Shown here one piece after another: positions 1-8,955 of a stretch of 64,000 nt of DNA. Every line of letters begins with the position of its first letter. The stretch's first letter is position 1. The position numbers were made by a program, and so were the translations under genes. The stretch comes from an uncultured Clostridia bacterium (lineage in GTDB: Bacteria > Bacillota > Clostridia > Christensenellales > Aristaeellaceae): NCBI GenBank assembly GCA_937907055.1, contig CALCTW010000132.1, forward strand, positions 1 to 64,000. The letters are read 5' to 3'. Below the pieces are notes generated by a model. The model saw nothing but the letters and a program-made list of their open reading frames with translations. It was not told the DNA's origin and did not search any database.

Positions 1-36
1 TCGACATTCTCTCCCTCTTTTCCTTTTGGTTTCAAA

Positions 37-69
37 AAGCGCCTGTGCTTTTTTTTGCACAGACGCTTT
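37..69. terminator. Hairpin with T-rich loop
   Basis: Arms at 37-48 and 57-69 pair around a run of eight T, with one mismatch, and are flanked by A on the left and T on the right. It could terminate transcription in either direction at the left edge. The gene it would serve lies outside the window. Confidence 0.45.
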
Positions 70-86
70 ACTTTGTTGATGGTCTG

Positions 87-115
87 ACCGGTACAGCAGC
101 CCTGTACCGGTTTTT
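87..115 (+). terminator. Intrinsic terminator
   Basis: A perfect 10-bp stem (ACCGGTACAG at 87-96 with CTGTACCGGT at 102-111) is followed by a T run to 115. It would stop a rightward transcript entering from outside the window. Confidence 0.7.
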
Positions 116-158
116 CTTATGTTTCCGTGCTGTCCGTGTTTCATACGCATTATGTATC

Positions 159-189
159 AAAAACCCCCTGCCCGTTTCCGGACAGGGGG
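159..189 (-). terminator. Terminator of the padR-DUF4097 operon
   Basis: CCCCCTG at 164-170 pairs with CAGGGGG at 183-189. Five A on the plus strand at 159-163 give the U run on the minus-strand transcript. It lies just past the TGA of the DUF4097 gene. Confidence 0.75.
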
Positions 190-198
190 ATAAACAGA

Positions 199-1434
199 TC
201 ACATGGATCTCACATTGATATCGCCGCTCATCGTCTTGGCTGTCACACGGACAGGCGCGTCCGCGCCGCCTTCGTTCACATCCGTCTGCACATCGCCGCT
301 CATCGTACCGGTCACCAGATGCACAGGCTGGCCTTCAAGCGCCAGCGTCGCGGAAATATCACCGCTCACAGTCTGAATGCTCAGCTGACGAAGCCCCGCG
401 TCCCGCAGGTTGAAGACCACATCGCCGCTGGTGGACTGCAGATGCGCGTCCTGAACGAACACCTTTTCGCTGATCACATTCACTTCACCGCTCACGGAGG
501 AAACCTTCATCTCCGCGCAGCCCGCGTTACAGGTCACATCGCCGCTCACGGCGGATGCCTTCAGCTGCCGGTACGCGCCGCATACGCACAGGTCGCCGCT
601 CATGCTTTCAAGCTCGGCCTTCTGCGCGTTGGCGGTCAGGCGGATGTCACCGCTGGCACTGTGTGCCTTCACGCATTCCGTTTCCTCTGCCAATCCGGCG
701 TCAACATCGCCGCTCGCGGTATTGACGATCAGCGTTTTCACCCGGATCTCATCCAGCCGCAGATCGCCGCTGGCGGAATGATGCTCGATCTTTTCCACCG
801 GGCCCGGCACTTCGATGGTCAGCGTACCGCCCTCAGAGTGGATGACATCCGAGATCATCCCGCGCACGCTGCGCATCAGGCTGTCGAAGCTGTCCCATTT
901 CAGATTCGTGAATCTGGCAATGATGTTCTCCGGCTGACGCGCTTCTTCCTTTTCCTTCACAGTCAGAACACCGTTCTCAAACCGGATATCCAGCAGATCC
1001 GCCCGCTCGCCGTCCGCGTTCACATTGACTCGGCCGTCCTTGGAAGGCATGATCTGCACATCCCACGCCTTCACCTCCAGACGGATCTCACGGGCGTCCT
1101 GATTCTTTTCTTCCTCCTTCGGCTGATCAAACACTTCCGCCAGCACGGATTCAGCCGCTTTCACCACCGTCTCCGCCGCTTCAGACACTCCAGCCAGCAC
1201 ATCATCCAGGAAATCATTTTTCTTCACAGGATACTGACTGACGACCTCCTCCATGCCCTGCAGGCTTTCCGCCACCGCGCGCAGGGCATCCTGTTCGCTG
1301 ACACCGTTCCGGATCAGATCATCATAGTGCGCGTTGCAGTTGGCCAGCACTTCATCGCGCAGGGCGCGCACCTCATCGGTCTCCTCAACATTCCTGAATA
1401 AAAGTTCTACCATATTTTTAACAAAAGTATTCAT
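199..1434 (-). CDS. DUF4097-family repeat protein
   Basis: A protein of about 411 residues. Residues 1-90 are helical and resemble the N-terminal domain seen in PadR-linked membrane-stress proteins. The C-terminal 220 residues contain about ten short repeats built on a Ser-Gly-Asp/Glu core (SASGDLRL, SMSGDLCV, TMSGDINV and others), as expected for the beta-helical DUF4097 fold. No signal peptide or membrane segment is obvious. I use the ATG at 1434 because GGGAGGT lies 6 nt upstream; a longer frame exists but has no ribosome site. It follows padR by 29 nt, so both probably share one promoter. Its molecular function is unknown; the family is often called a putative adhesin. Confidence 0.85.
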   Translation of the reverse strand: MNTFVKNMVELLFRNVEETDEVRALRDEVLANCNAHYDDLIRNGVSEQDALRAVAESLQGMEEVVSQYPVKKNDFLDDVLAGVSEAAETVVKAAESVLAEVFDQPKEEEKNQDAREIRLEVKAWDVQIMPSKDGRVNVNADGERADLLDIRFENGVLTVKEKEEARQPENIIARFTNLKWDSFDSLMRSVRGMISDVIHSEGGTLTIEVPGPVEKIEHHSASGDLRLDEIRVKTLIVNTASGDVDAGLAEETECVKAHSASGDIRLTANAQKAELESMSGDLCVCGAYRQLKASAVSGDVTCNAGCAEMKVSSVSGEVNVISEKVFVQDAHLQSTSGDVVFNLRDAGLRQLSIQTVSGDISATLALEGQPVHLVTGTMSGDVQTDVNEGGADAPVRVTAKTMSGDINVRSM

Positions 1435-1463
1435 ATCTTTACCTCCCTGTGTGGTGATAACGG

Positions 1464-1901
1464 TCATTCATGAACATCCGTGTCATCTACCGGCTTCTTC
1501 ATCCTGTGAAGCACCGGAACCGGTTTTTCCGCCGCCTCCTGCTCGTCCGGCATGACCGGCAGCGGCATCATATGATCCTCCAGCAACAGCGCGTTGATCA
1601 ATCCTCTTGTTTCCATCCATGCTTCCTGATCGGCGCGCAGCCGTTCCTCGCCGGCCATGGTGATGGCGTAATAACGGCGGCGCGCGCCGCTCTGCTCATC
1701 CCCCCAGTAGGAACGGATCAGCCCCGCGCTTTCCAGCCGCCGGAAGGCTGTGTACAGGGTGGCCTCCTTCAATTCAAACGCGCCGCCGGAAATGCTCGCG
1801 GCCTCTTTATTGATCTGATACCCGTAATTATCACGCTCTGCCAGACGGCGGAGAATGATGGAATCGGTATATCCTCTTAACAGATCTGCTGATAATGCCA
1901 T
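1464..1901 (-). CDS. PadR-family transcriptional regulator
   Basis: A 145-residue winged-helix protein. The N-terminal PadR domain carries the usual pattern of an ILRRLAERDNYGYQI helix followed by LKEATLYTAFRRLESAGLI and a RRYYAIT wing, with a C-terminal helix for dimerisation. Start ATG 1901 has AAGGAGG upstream. It is the first gene of a two-gene operon with the DUF4097 protein. The promoter overlaps an inverted repeat, so negative autoregulation is likely. The inducer is unknown. Confidence 0.92.
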   Translation of the reverse strand: MALSADLLRGYTDSIILRRLAERDNYGYQINKEAASISGGAFELKEATLYTAFRRLESAGLIRSYWGDEQSGARRRYYAITMAGEERLRADQEAWMETRGLINALLLEDHMMPLPVMPDEQEAAEKPVPVLHRMKKPVDDTDVHE

Positions 1902-1933
1902 GCGTGTACCTCCTTTCATCGGTTCACGAGCAC

Positions 1934-1968
1934 ATTATATGCCGTTATACCTCGTCTGTCAAGGTATA
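1934..1968 (-). promoter_or_regulatory. padR promoter and putative operator
   Basis: On the minus strand TTGACA (1957-1962) and TATAAT (1934-1939) are separated by exactly 17 nt, a consensus sigma-A promoter. An inverted repeat, TATACC (1946-1951) and GGTATA (1963-1968) with an 11-nt spacer, overlaps the spacer and -35, and is a plausible PadR operator. Confidence 0.8.
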
Positions 1969-2101
1969 TCGTGTGAAAATTTATATTATTTTCGGATGCC
2001 CTCCGTCCGCGCGTTCCGGATCGGTCATTCGCGGCATGCTTTCCTGCCGTTTTTCCGCCGTTTCGTTGGCCTTTTCTTCTATTCGCGATCAATACACATA
2101 C

Positions 2102-2152
2102 AAAAAACGCCTCCTCCCCGGATCCGTTATCGGATCACATCGGGAGGAGGCG
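2102..2152 (-). terminator. Terminator of the 2.2-6.9 kb ABC operon
   Basis: An 11-bp GC-rich stem (2108-2118 with 2142-2152) is followed on the minus strand by a U run (AAAAAA on the plus strand at 2102-2107). It lies 16 nt past the ATPase gene's TAA. Confidence 0.85.
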
Positions 2153-2168
2153 TTCGGGAGCCGCTGAT

Positions 2169-3263
2169 TTAACGCAGCTGTCCCTTTACCCATTTATCGC
2201 CGCTCTCTTTATCAAACAGCAGCGCGTTCTTTGTAAAATCAAACCGCACCTTGGTATCCACATCCCAGTCCACATCGCCGAAGACGACCGCCGTCAGGAT
2301 GGTATCGCCCATCTCCAGCTTCACAGTCGTTTCCATGCCGCTGGGCAGGGTGGAATACACCTTGGCCGCGTATCTTCCGTCTTCCCTGATGCGGATATAC
2401 TCGGGACGGATGCCCACGACCACTTCACGCGCGTCCGTGGGCAGGCTCTCCTGATTTTCAGGCACGAACTCCGCGCTGATCCCGCCAAAGGAGATGCCCG
2501 CGCCGGAAGCCGTTCCTTCAATGAAATTCATGGTAGGATTGCCCATGAAGTCCGCCACAAACAGGTTGGCCGGGCTGTTGTACATCTCAAGCGGCGGCGC
2601 GTACTGCTGCAGCAGACCGTTCTTCATGATGCACACACGCGTGGAGAGCGTCATGGCCTCCAGCTGATCGTGGGTCACATACACAAAGGTGGAATCCGTG
2701 TCCTTGTGCAGGCGCTTCAGCTCGGTGCGCATTTCCATGCGCAGCTTGGCATCCAGGTTGCTCAGCGGTTCGTCCATAAACAGCACCTTCGGTCCCGGAG
2801 CCAGCGTACGGGCGATGGCCACACGCTGCTGCTGACCGCCGGAAAGCTCCGCCGGATAGCGCTTTTCAAATTCTTCGATTCGCAGCAGCTTCAGCAGCTC
2901 ATTCACGCGCTCACGGATCGCGGGCTTCTTCCATTTCAGGTTTTCCAGACCGAACGCGATGTTCTGATACACCGTCATGTGCGGCCACAGCGCGTAGTTC
3001 TGGAACAGGAAGCCCACATCACGCTTGATGGGCGGCAGGTTGATGCCCTTTTCGGAATCGAATACCACCTTATCGCCGATGGTGATACGTCCGGAGGTGG
3101 GCGTTTCAAGGCCCGCGATCATACGCAGGGTGGTGGTCTTACCGCAGCCGGAGGGGCCCAGAAGGGTCACGAACGCGTTATCCTCGATGACCAGATTCAG
3201 GTCATCCACCGCGTAATAACCGCCCCAGCGCTTGGTGATATGCGTTAATTCAATTCTTGCCAT
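2169..3263 (-). CDS. ABC transporter ATP-binding protein
   Basis: A 364-residue ATPase of the MalK/FbpC group: Walker A GPSGCGKTT near residue 37, Q-loop in FLFQNYALWPHMT, signature [13 protein letters not shown], Walker B VLFMDEPLSNLD, switch His in VTHDQ, then a C-terminal TOBE-like regulatory domain of about 120 residues. It should power the fused permease encoded 36 nt upstream. It is the last gene of the binding protein-permease-ATPase operon. The substrate cannot be read from the sequence; ferric iron, a sugar or a phosphonate-type solute are all possible. Confidence 0.93.
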   Translation of the reverse strand: MARIELTHITKRWGGYYAVDDLNLVIEDNAFVTLLGPSGCGKTTTLRMIAGLETPTSGRITIGDKVVFDSEKGINLPPIKRDVGFLFQNYALWPHMTVYQNIAFGLENLKWKKPAIRERVNELLKLLRIEEFEKRYPAELSGGQQQRVAIARTLAPGPKVLFMDEPLSNLDAKLRMEMRTELKRLHKDTDSTFVYVTHDQLEAMTLSTRVCIMKNGLLQQYAPPLEMYNSPANLFVADFMGNPTMNFIEGTASGAGISFGGISAEFVPENQESLPTDAREVVVGIRPEYIRIREDGRYAAKVYSTLPSGMETTVKLEMGDTILTAVVFGDVDWDVDTKVRFDFTKNALLFDKESGDKWVKGQLR

Positions 3264-3299
3264 ATTGATTCATCCTTCCGCATTTTCAGTGCTGCCGGG

Positions 3300-5483
3300 T
3301 CACTCACCGCCGATGCCGGAATCGATACTGGCACCGGTCAGCTTGTTGACCAGGAAATTGAAGATCAGGATCACAACGATCAGCAACAGGTTGATACCGC
3401 TCGAGAACGCGTACAGGCCCATTTCATCAAAGTAATCCAGCATGGTGGTGATGATGAAGGTATTGGAGCACAGCAGCATGAACAGTGTCAATTCTCTCAG
3501 CGCTGTCATGAAAGGCAGCAGGAAGCCGCTGATGATGGAGCTCTTCTGGATGGGGATGATGATGCGGGTCATGCGTTTCACCCAGCCGATATCCTGAATG
3601 ATGGCGGCTTCTTCGATCTCGCCCGACAGCTGAAGCATGGAGTTGAGCGCGCTTCGGGAGGCGAAGGGGATGTACTTCACCGTACCGGCGATCACCAGCA
3701 GCAAAACGGTATTATAGATACCGAGCGATGTACCGAAGGTGAAGAAGGCCGCGGCCACGGCAAGCGCGGGCATCAGATAAGGCAGGAAGGCCATGTTGTT
3801 CACATAGGCCGCCCACTTGCTGCGGCGGTTCTTGCTGACGCAGTAACCGATCAGCGTACCGATGGTACCGGCGCACAACGCGCACAGGACCGCCACGATC
3901 AGCGTGTTGAGGAAGGCGTTCCAGATGGTGGAATTGAACAGGATGCCCAGCTGACCGTACATGCCGTTCTCACCGATCGGATCGTTGTTCAGCCACCACT
4001 TGGTGGTGAGGTTGCCGGCGATACCGTTCTTGATGAAGGAATAATCGCCGGGGTTGGGCAGGAAGGTCTCGATGGCGAACAGCAGAATGGGCATGATGCC
4101 GCAAAGGAAGGTGAACAGCGCGAAGATGATCGCCACGGGATACTTGAAGGCGTGCAGCTTGACCAGACTGCTCTGACCGCTCTTACCGGTAACGGTGGTA
4201 AAGTTCTTGCGGCCGGAGGTAGTGCGCTGGTTGATGATCAGAATTCCGATACCGAACATCATCATGATGATGGCCAAAATACTGGCTTCACCGATACGCG
4301 CGCCCTTCATGCTGATATACTGCGTGGACAGGGTGTTGCAGTTGAGGTAGTGCGGAATGGGATAGGAGCCCATGGCGCTGGAGAACACCAGCAGGATGGT
4401 GGACAGGATGGCGGGCTTGACCAGCGGCATTGTCACGCGCGTGAAGGTCTTCCATCTGGGGGTGTTCAGGATGGTGGCCGCTTCTTCAAGGTTGGCATCC
4501 ATGTTGCGGAAGATACCGCCGATGAGGATGTAGGCGAAGGAAGCGTAATGGATGGAAAGTACCACCGCGCAGGGGAACCAGCCCTGGCACCACCAATCCG
4601 GCATGGTAATGCCGAAAAGGCTGGCCAGCAAGCCATCCGAGCCGCCGGTGACCGCTTTGCTGTTGAACAGGTTCTGCCAAACCACAGCCAAAGTCCACTG
4701 CGGCATGATGTACGGGAAAATGAAGATGGCGGAAAGGTACTTCTTCCACTTCATATCCGTACGGGTGACCATGTAGGCGAAGATACCGCCGATGCAGATG
4801 GCGCCCACACAGGAGAAAATGCTGATGATGACGGAATTCCACAGCGGTGTCCACAGATAGACATCCGCGACAGTCTTGCTGACGGGATTCTTGGGGGTCT
4901 TGGGCATCTTGCCGGAGAACAGGTCCGTCCAGTTGTACAGGGTGTACTTCTGCCCATTCAGGATGCCGGTGGCATCCTTGGTACCGGCGTGGACCGTGAC
5001 GGTATCCGCCAGAATGGTGACCATGGGCGCGATGGTGGTCACCGTGAGGATGATGCCGAGCACCAGCAGGATCACATTCTGCGGCTTGGAGAGATAGTTC
5101 TTCATATTCGCCAGCAGAAGGCCCACGGTCTCCTTCTCAACAGAAGGATGCATCTTGCCGGTCAGGATGCGGATAAAATCCACCACTGACCAGATAAAGA
5201 CAATGAGGAAGAGGAGCGCGCAGATGATCATGACCGCCAGAGGGACCAGCAGACCGGTCTGATCCACTTCCCCGTCAGGCGTGAAGATAAGCGTCGCGTT
5301 GGTAAACCTGAAGATGTACAAGGCGATCAGGCCACAGATAAACCCCAGTGTTTGCAAAAAACCGGTGCGGGTGTAACCCAGATAGTATCTGTGGAGACCG
5401 AGAGAACCAAATGGGAAAGCCAGGACAGCGGCGGTCTTCTGACTTTTGCCGCTGGATGCCCAGTTCCCGTTTGCATTACTCAT
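3300..5483 (-). CDS. Fused ABC permease with N-terminal TM2 domain
   Basis: A 727-residue membrane protein. Residues 15-75 match a TM2 domain (GSLGLHRYYLGYTRTG followed by two hydrophobic helices). Two ABC permease domains follow, each with an EAA coupling loop: EEAATILNTPRWKTF in the first half and EEAAIIQDIGWVKRM in the second. This tandem layout is that of FbpB/ThiP-type permeases, in which one chain replaces a heterodimer. The TM2 head is not part of the usual family. Start ATG 5483 has GGAAGGAG upstream. It is translated between the binding protein and the ATPase genes. Confidence 0.9.
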   Translation of the reverse strand: MSNANGNWASSGKSQKTAAVLAFPFGSLGLHRYYLGYTRTGFLQTLGFICGLIALYIFRFTNATLIFTPDGEVDQTGLLVPLAVMIICALLFLIVFIWSVVDFIRILTGKMHPSVEKETVGLLLANMKNYLSKPQNVILLVLGIILTVTTIAPMVTILADTVTVHAGTKDATGILNGQKYTLYNWTDLFSGKMPKTPKNPVSKTVADVYLWTPLWNSVIISIFSCVGAICIGGIFAYMVTRTDMKWKKYLSAIFIFPYIMPQWTLAVVWQNLFNSKAVTGGSDGLLASLFGITMPDWWCQGWFPCAVVLSIHYASFAYILIGGIFRNMDANLEEAATILNTPRWKTFTRVTMPLVKPAILSTILLVFSSAMGSYPIPHYLNCNTLSTQYISMKGARIGEASILAIIMMMFGIGILIINQRTTSGRKNFTTVTGKSGQSSLVKLHAFKYPVAIIFALFTFLCGIMPILLFAIETFLPNPGDYSFIKNGIAGNLTTKWWLNNDPIGENGMYGQLGILFNSTIWNAFLNTLIVAVLCALCAGTIGTLIGYCVSKNRRSKWAAYVNNMAFLPYLMPALAVAAAFFTFGTSLGIYNTVLLLVIAGTVKYIPFASRSALNSMLQLSGEIEEAAIIQDIGWVKRMTRIIIPIQKSSIISGFLLPFMTALRELTLFMLLCSNTFIITTMLDYFDEMGLYAFSSGINLLLIVVILIFNFLVNKLTGASIDSGIGGE

Positions 5484-5583
5484 AGACGAATCTCCTTCCT
5501 TGGAATAATTGAAACGGGCGGCACACGGAAGAACTGTGTGCCGCCCTTGATCATTTGATCAGCGTAAGACGGATCTGCCTGAA

Positions 5584-6882
5584 TTACTTATCAGCCAGGA
5601 TCGCATCGATCCAGTCACCCATCACGGAAGACACGGAAGCGCAGTAAGCGGGATCTTCGACGACCAGCTTGCCCTCGTTGATCCACCATTCGTAGCCGCG
5701 GTCATTCTTGCAGTCGAAGGTGTTGACACCGTCCACATAACCATCCTGGCTATGATCCTGCATAACAGCGGGGTTGGGAGCGTAGCCGCCCATGTCCTTG
5801 CCCCAGGCCTTGAAGCCTTCAGCTTCGCAGGTCATGTAAGCAATGAAAGCGCAAGCGGTCCAGGGGAGGGGAGAAGTTTCGGTGACCATGAGGAAGTGCT
5901 TGTAAGCATAACCGCCGATACCGACATAATCATCCTGGTAGGCAGCAACGGTGATGTTGTTCTTGGAGGCTTCGTCGGTCTCTTCAACGCTGCGCAGCTT
6001 GGAGTAGACCAGCAGACCGCACTGACCGGCGGCAGACTTGGTGACCAGGGTGTTGCAGATGGGGCCGTCATCGGTCTGCTCGTTGTAAGCATCACACCAC
6101 AGGTAGATCCACAGCAGAGCGTACTTGGCGTTCTCAGCGGTCAGGCCCATATCGGTGACGTATTCTTCCATCATGTCAGCCATGGGAGCCAGCACAGCCT
6201 GATCTTCGGCGGGCAGAGCATCGAAGGCGTCCTTCAGGTAGTTGGCATACTTTTCGTTGGTCAGCATGTAGAGGAAGTTCTTGCCGACCAGCTCGCTGTT
6301 GACACCCATGAACAGGGGGTTCACGCCTTCGTAGGCCACGAAATCCCAGCAGTTCTTGAAGGAGGTGCCGTCAACGTTGTTGAACATGAAGACCTTATTC
6401 AGGGTCTGCAGGGTCAGGGGGTAATCATTGCCCTCGACAGCGCAGCCTTCGGCTTCTTTCCAATCCTTGGGGATGTAGTTGAGCAGGACGCCGGTATCCA
6501 GCATCTTGGACTGGATCTGGTTGCCGTCCTGGATCAGGGTCATGGCGTAGATGTGGTTGGTGCCGTCATGATCGCTGGTCAGTTCTTCGAAGATGGTGTT
6601 GTTCTTGGGCTGGCTCCACTCGATGGTACCATCGTAGGTGGGATCGATGCCCTGCAGCATCTCGATGAAGGAAGCGCCGGCGGTCTTGCCGCGGCTGGAG
6701 TTGCCGATGCCGTACATGACCTGGCCGCGGGACTCTTCAATGGCCTTCGCGTACAGTTCAGCGTTGGACATGTTCTGCGCCTGAGCAATGATGTCAGCCA
6801 CGGTCTCGCCGTCAGCGAACGCGAAAGAGCACGCGGTCAGCATCAGGACCAGAGCCATGACAAGAGCAGTAAGTTTTTTCAT
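5584..6882 (-). CDS. Extracellular solute-binding lipoprotein of ABC importer
   Basis: A 432-residue protein with a lipoprotein signal (MKKLTALVMALVLMLTAC, lipid-modified Cys near residue 18), so it is expected to sit on the outer face of the membrane. The mature part has the mixed composition of family-1 or iron-type binding proteins, but I recognise no ligand motif. ATG 6882 is chosen because CAGGAGGG precedes it; the longer frame begins inside the leader. It is the first gene of the operon with permease and ATPase, and is divergent from an AraC regulator that probably controls it. Confidence 0.88.
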   Translation of the reverse strand: MKKLTALVMALVLMLTACSFAFADGETVADIIAQAQNMSNAELYAKAIEESRGQVMYGIGNSSRGKTAGASFIEMLQGIDPTYDGTIEWSQPKNNTIFEELTSDHDGTNHIYAMTLIQDGNQIQSKMLDTGVLLNYIPKDWKEAEGCAVEGNDYPLTLQTLNKVFMFNNVDGTSFKNCWDFVAYEGVNPLFMGVNSELVGKNFLYMLTNEKYANYLKDAFDALPAEDQAVLAPMADMMEEYVTDMGLTAENAKYALLWIYLWCDAYNEQTDDGPICNTLVTKSAAGQCGLLVYSKLRSVEETDEASKNNITVAAYQDDYVGIGGYAYKHFLMVTETSPLPWTACAFIAYMTCEAEGFKAWGKDMGGYAPNPAVMQDHSQDGYVDGVNTFDCKNDRGYEWWINEGKLVVEDPAYCASVSSVMGDWIDAILADK

Positions 6883-6927
6883 GGGTTTTCCCTCCTGTAT
6901 TATGGATTTCTCCAAATCGGTGTATGA

Positions 6928-6956
6928 ATTATATCACTCTGTTTCCTGTTTGTAAA
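6928..6956 (-). promoter_or_regulatory. Promoter of the binding protein-permease-ATPase operon
   Basis: On the minus strand TTTACA (6951-6956) and TATAAT (6928-6933) are 17 nt apart. The 318-nt gap at 6883-7200 contains this promoter and a weaker one for the divergent AraC gene. Confidence 0.75.
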
Positions 6957-7087
6957 CACTTTTCGCAAGAAATATAGTCTTTCAGGGCAAAATATTGCCG
7001 AATTACGCAAATACGGCAAAAAACGGCACGCGGAAACAGCCTGTGCCCCGACAGGAGAGCTCCCCCAATTCACACCCGGTCATTTAC

Positions 7088-7114
7088 TTGACAGCCGTTT
7101 CGTGATAATATAAA
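7088..7114 (+). promoter_or_regulatory. Candidate promoter of the AraC gene
   Basis: TTGACA (7088-7093) and TATAAA (7109-7114) are only 15 nt apart, so the promoter is suboptimal and might need an activator. Confidence 0.45.
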
Positions 7115-7200
7115 AGGGATTCCTTCGTATTTACGGGCTTGTTTACAGGCTTGAACGAAGAAACCGCCGGGACCGGCCTGAAAGGAGAAATGATCCGTCC

Positions 7201-8061
7201 ATGCGTCCGCTGTACGAGAACCGTGAGGATACCCTGGCGCTTGAGACCGTCTGTGAGCATCCCTTTCCCCTGCACATCCATGAATCAGCCGAGCTGACCG
7301 TGATCGAGCAGGGCGAGAGCGAGATCACCGTAAGCGGCAAAAGCTACACGCTGCGCGCGGGCGACTGCGCGCTGGTCTTTCCCCTGATGGGACACGCCTA
7401 CGGCGAGCAGCGCGGCACAGCGGGCTACACGCTCTTCATCGCGCCGGAAACGCTTCCGCGGTATACGGATATCTTCCGCGGGATGCAGCCGGAATGCCCC
7501 GTAATCCGCAAAGAACAGATGGATCCCATGTTCTTTACAGCGTATGAAAAGTTAAAGGCGCTGTACGCCCGGGGCGCGGAGAAGAATCTGCTTTTTGCCG
7601 CCTGCGCGCATACCCTGCTGGCCTGCGCGGTGACCGCCGCGAAGCCGGTCAACAGTGAGCCCTACGCCCGGCAGGATCTGATCTTCCATGTGGCGCGCTA
7701 TATCGCAGATCACTGCACGGAAAATATCTCTCTGGAGGATACCGCCGCCGCGCTGGGCTATTCCGCTTCGCTCATCTCCCACCTGTTCAAGCTGCGCATC
7801 GGCATCGGCTTCCGCCCGTATGTCAATACGCTGCGCATCGGCAAAGCCCGGAACCTGCTGCTCACCACCCAGATGCGTGTGACCGATATCTGCTATGCCT
7901 GCGGATACGGCAATCAGCGTACCTTCAACCGGGCGTTTCTTGAGGAATGCGGCATGCCGCCGGCTGAATGGCGCAAACTGCACTTCGGTCAGCTGCCGGA
8001 AAACGGATCGCCGGAAGCCCCGCCGGAGGGCAGCGGCAAAAAGCTGCATGATTTCTTATAA
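7201..8061 (+). CDS. AraC-family transcriptional regulator
   Basis: A 286-residue protein. An N-terminal cupin-like sensor occupies residues 15-95 (HIHESAELTVIEQGESEITV) and a C-terminal double helix-turn-helix occupies residues 160-260 (ISLEDTAAALGYSASLISHL and VTDICYACGYGNQRTFNRAF). AAAGGAG lies 13 nt before ATG 7201; a nearer ATG is in another frame and stops producing sense quickly. It is divergent from the ABC operon to its left and probably senses that transporter's substrate. Confidence 0.92.
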   Translation: MRPLYENREDTLALETVCEHPFPLHIHESAELTVIEQGESEITVSGKSYTLRAGDCALVFPLMGHAYGEQRGTAGYTLFIAPETLPRYTDIFRGMQPECPVIRKEQMDPMFFTAYEKLKALYARGAEKNLLFAACAHTLLACAVTAAKPVNSEPYARQDLIFHVARYIADHCTENISLEDTAAALGYSASLISHLFKLRIGIGFRPYVNTLRIGKARNLLLTTQMRVTDICYACGYGNQRTFNRAFLEECGMPPAEWRKLHFGQLPENGSPEAPPEGSGKKLHDFL

Positions 8062-8167
8062 TAAAGGCCCCTCCTTCTTTCCCGCGTCCATGGTATAAAA
8101 ACCATCATCGCGCCGCCCAACGCGTATATCTATCAATAATATCAATAAATGAAAGGAAGTCCTCTTT

Positions 8168-8851
8168 ATGGCCCCCAAAAAGACAAACGGAAACAACAAA
8201 AAAGGCTTTGACCGCAGGGAATGGATCACCTGCGCCGCCGTGCTGATCGCGCTGGCCGTGATCATCGGCATCTTCTTCGCAACCGGGATCTTCGGTGGAA
8301 AGAAGCCGGACCCCGCCGGTGACAGCGCTGTGATCCCCGTCGGCAATGCCTCTCCCCTGTACGCCACGATCGAGGTGAAGGATTACGGCACCATCAAGGC
8401 AGAGCTTTATCCCGACATCGCCCCCATCACCGTGGCCAATTTCGTCAAGCTGGCCAACGAAGGCTTCTATGACGGTCTCACCTTCCACCGCATCATCAGC
8501 GGCTTCATGATCCAGGGCGGTGACCCCCTCGGCAACGGCACCGGCGGCAGCGGCGTCAACATCAAGGGCGAATTCAGTCAGAACGGCGTAAAGAACGACC
8601 TGAAGCACACCCGCGGCGTGCTTTCCATGGCCCGCAGTTCCATGCCGGATTCCGCTTCCAGCCAGTTCTTCATCATGCATCAGGACGCGCCCCATCTGGA
8701 CGGCGCCTACGCCGCGTTCGGCATGGTCACCGATGGCATCGAGGTCGTGGATGCCATCTGCGCCAACACGCCTGTGACCGACCGCAACGGCACCGTGACA
8801 AAGGCCAATCAGCCGGTGATCACCTCCATCCGTGTTTCCGAAAACCCGTAA
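8168..8851 (+). CDS. Membrane-anchored cyclophilin-type peptidyl-prolyl isomerase
   Basis: A 227-residue protein with a basic N terminus, one membrane segment at about residues 20-43 and an external cyclophilin domain. The domain keeps the core [15 protein letters not shown] and the [15 protein letters not shown] motif. It should catalyse proline isomerisation of proteins outside the membrane. It stands alone between the AraC gene and a bidirectional terminator. ATG 8168 has AAAGGAAG upstream. Confidence 0.93.
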   Translation: MAPKKTNGNNKKGFDRREWITCAAVLIALAVIIGIFFATGIFGGKKPDPAGDSAVIPVGNASPLYATIEVKDYGTIKAELYPDIAPITVANFVKLANEGFYDGLTFHRIISGFMIQGGDPLGNGTGGSGVNIKGEFSQNGVKNDLKHTRGVLSMARSSMPDSASSQFFIMHQDAPHLDGAYAAFGMVTDGIEVVDAICANTPVTDRNGTVTKANQPVITSIRVSENP

Positions 8852-8904
8852 CAGAGGACTCCGTCGGGATGGGCGGGAATAAAGTAAATCAAAAACAGGC
8901 AATC

Positions 8905-8948
8905 AAAAAGAGGATTTGAGACCTGAAAAGGCGGCAAATCCTCTTTTT
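8905..8948. terminator. Bidirectional terminator
   Basis: A 14-nt stem (8905-8918 with 8935-8948) starts in A5 and ends in T5, so it can stop both the cyclophilin transcript from the left and the amino-acid importer operon from the right. Confidence 0.85.
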
Positions 8949-8955
8949 GTATTGA

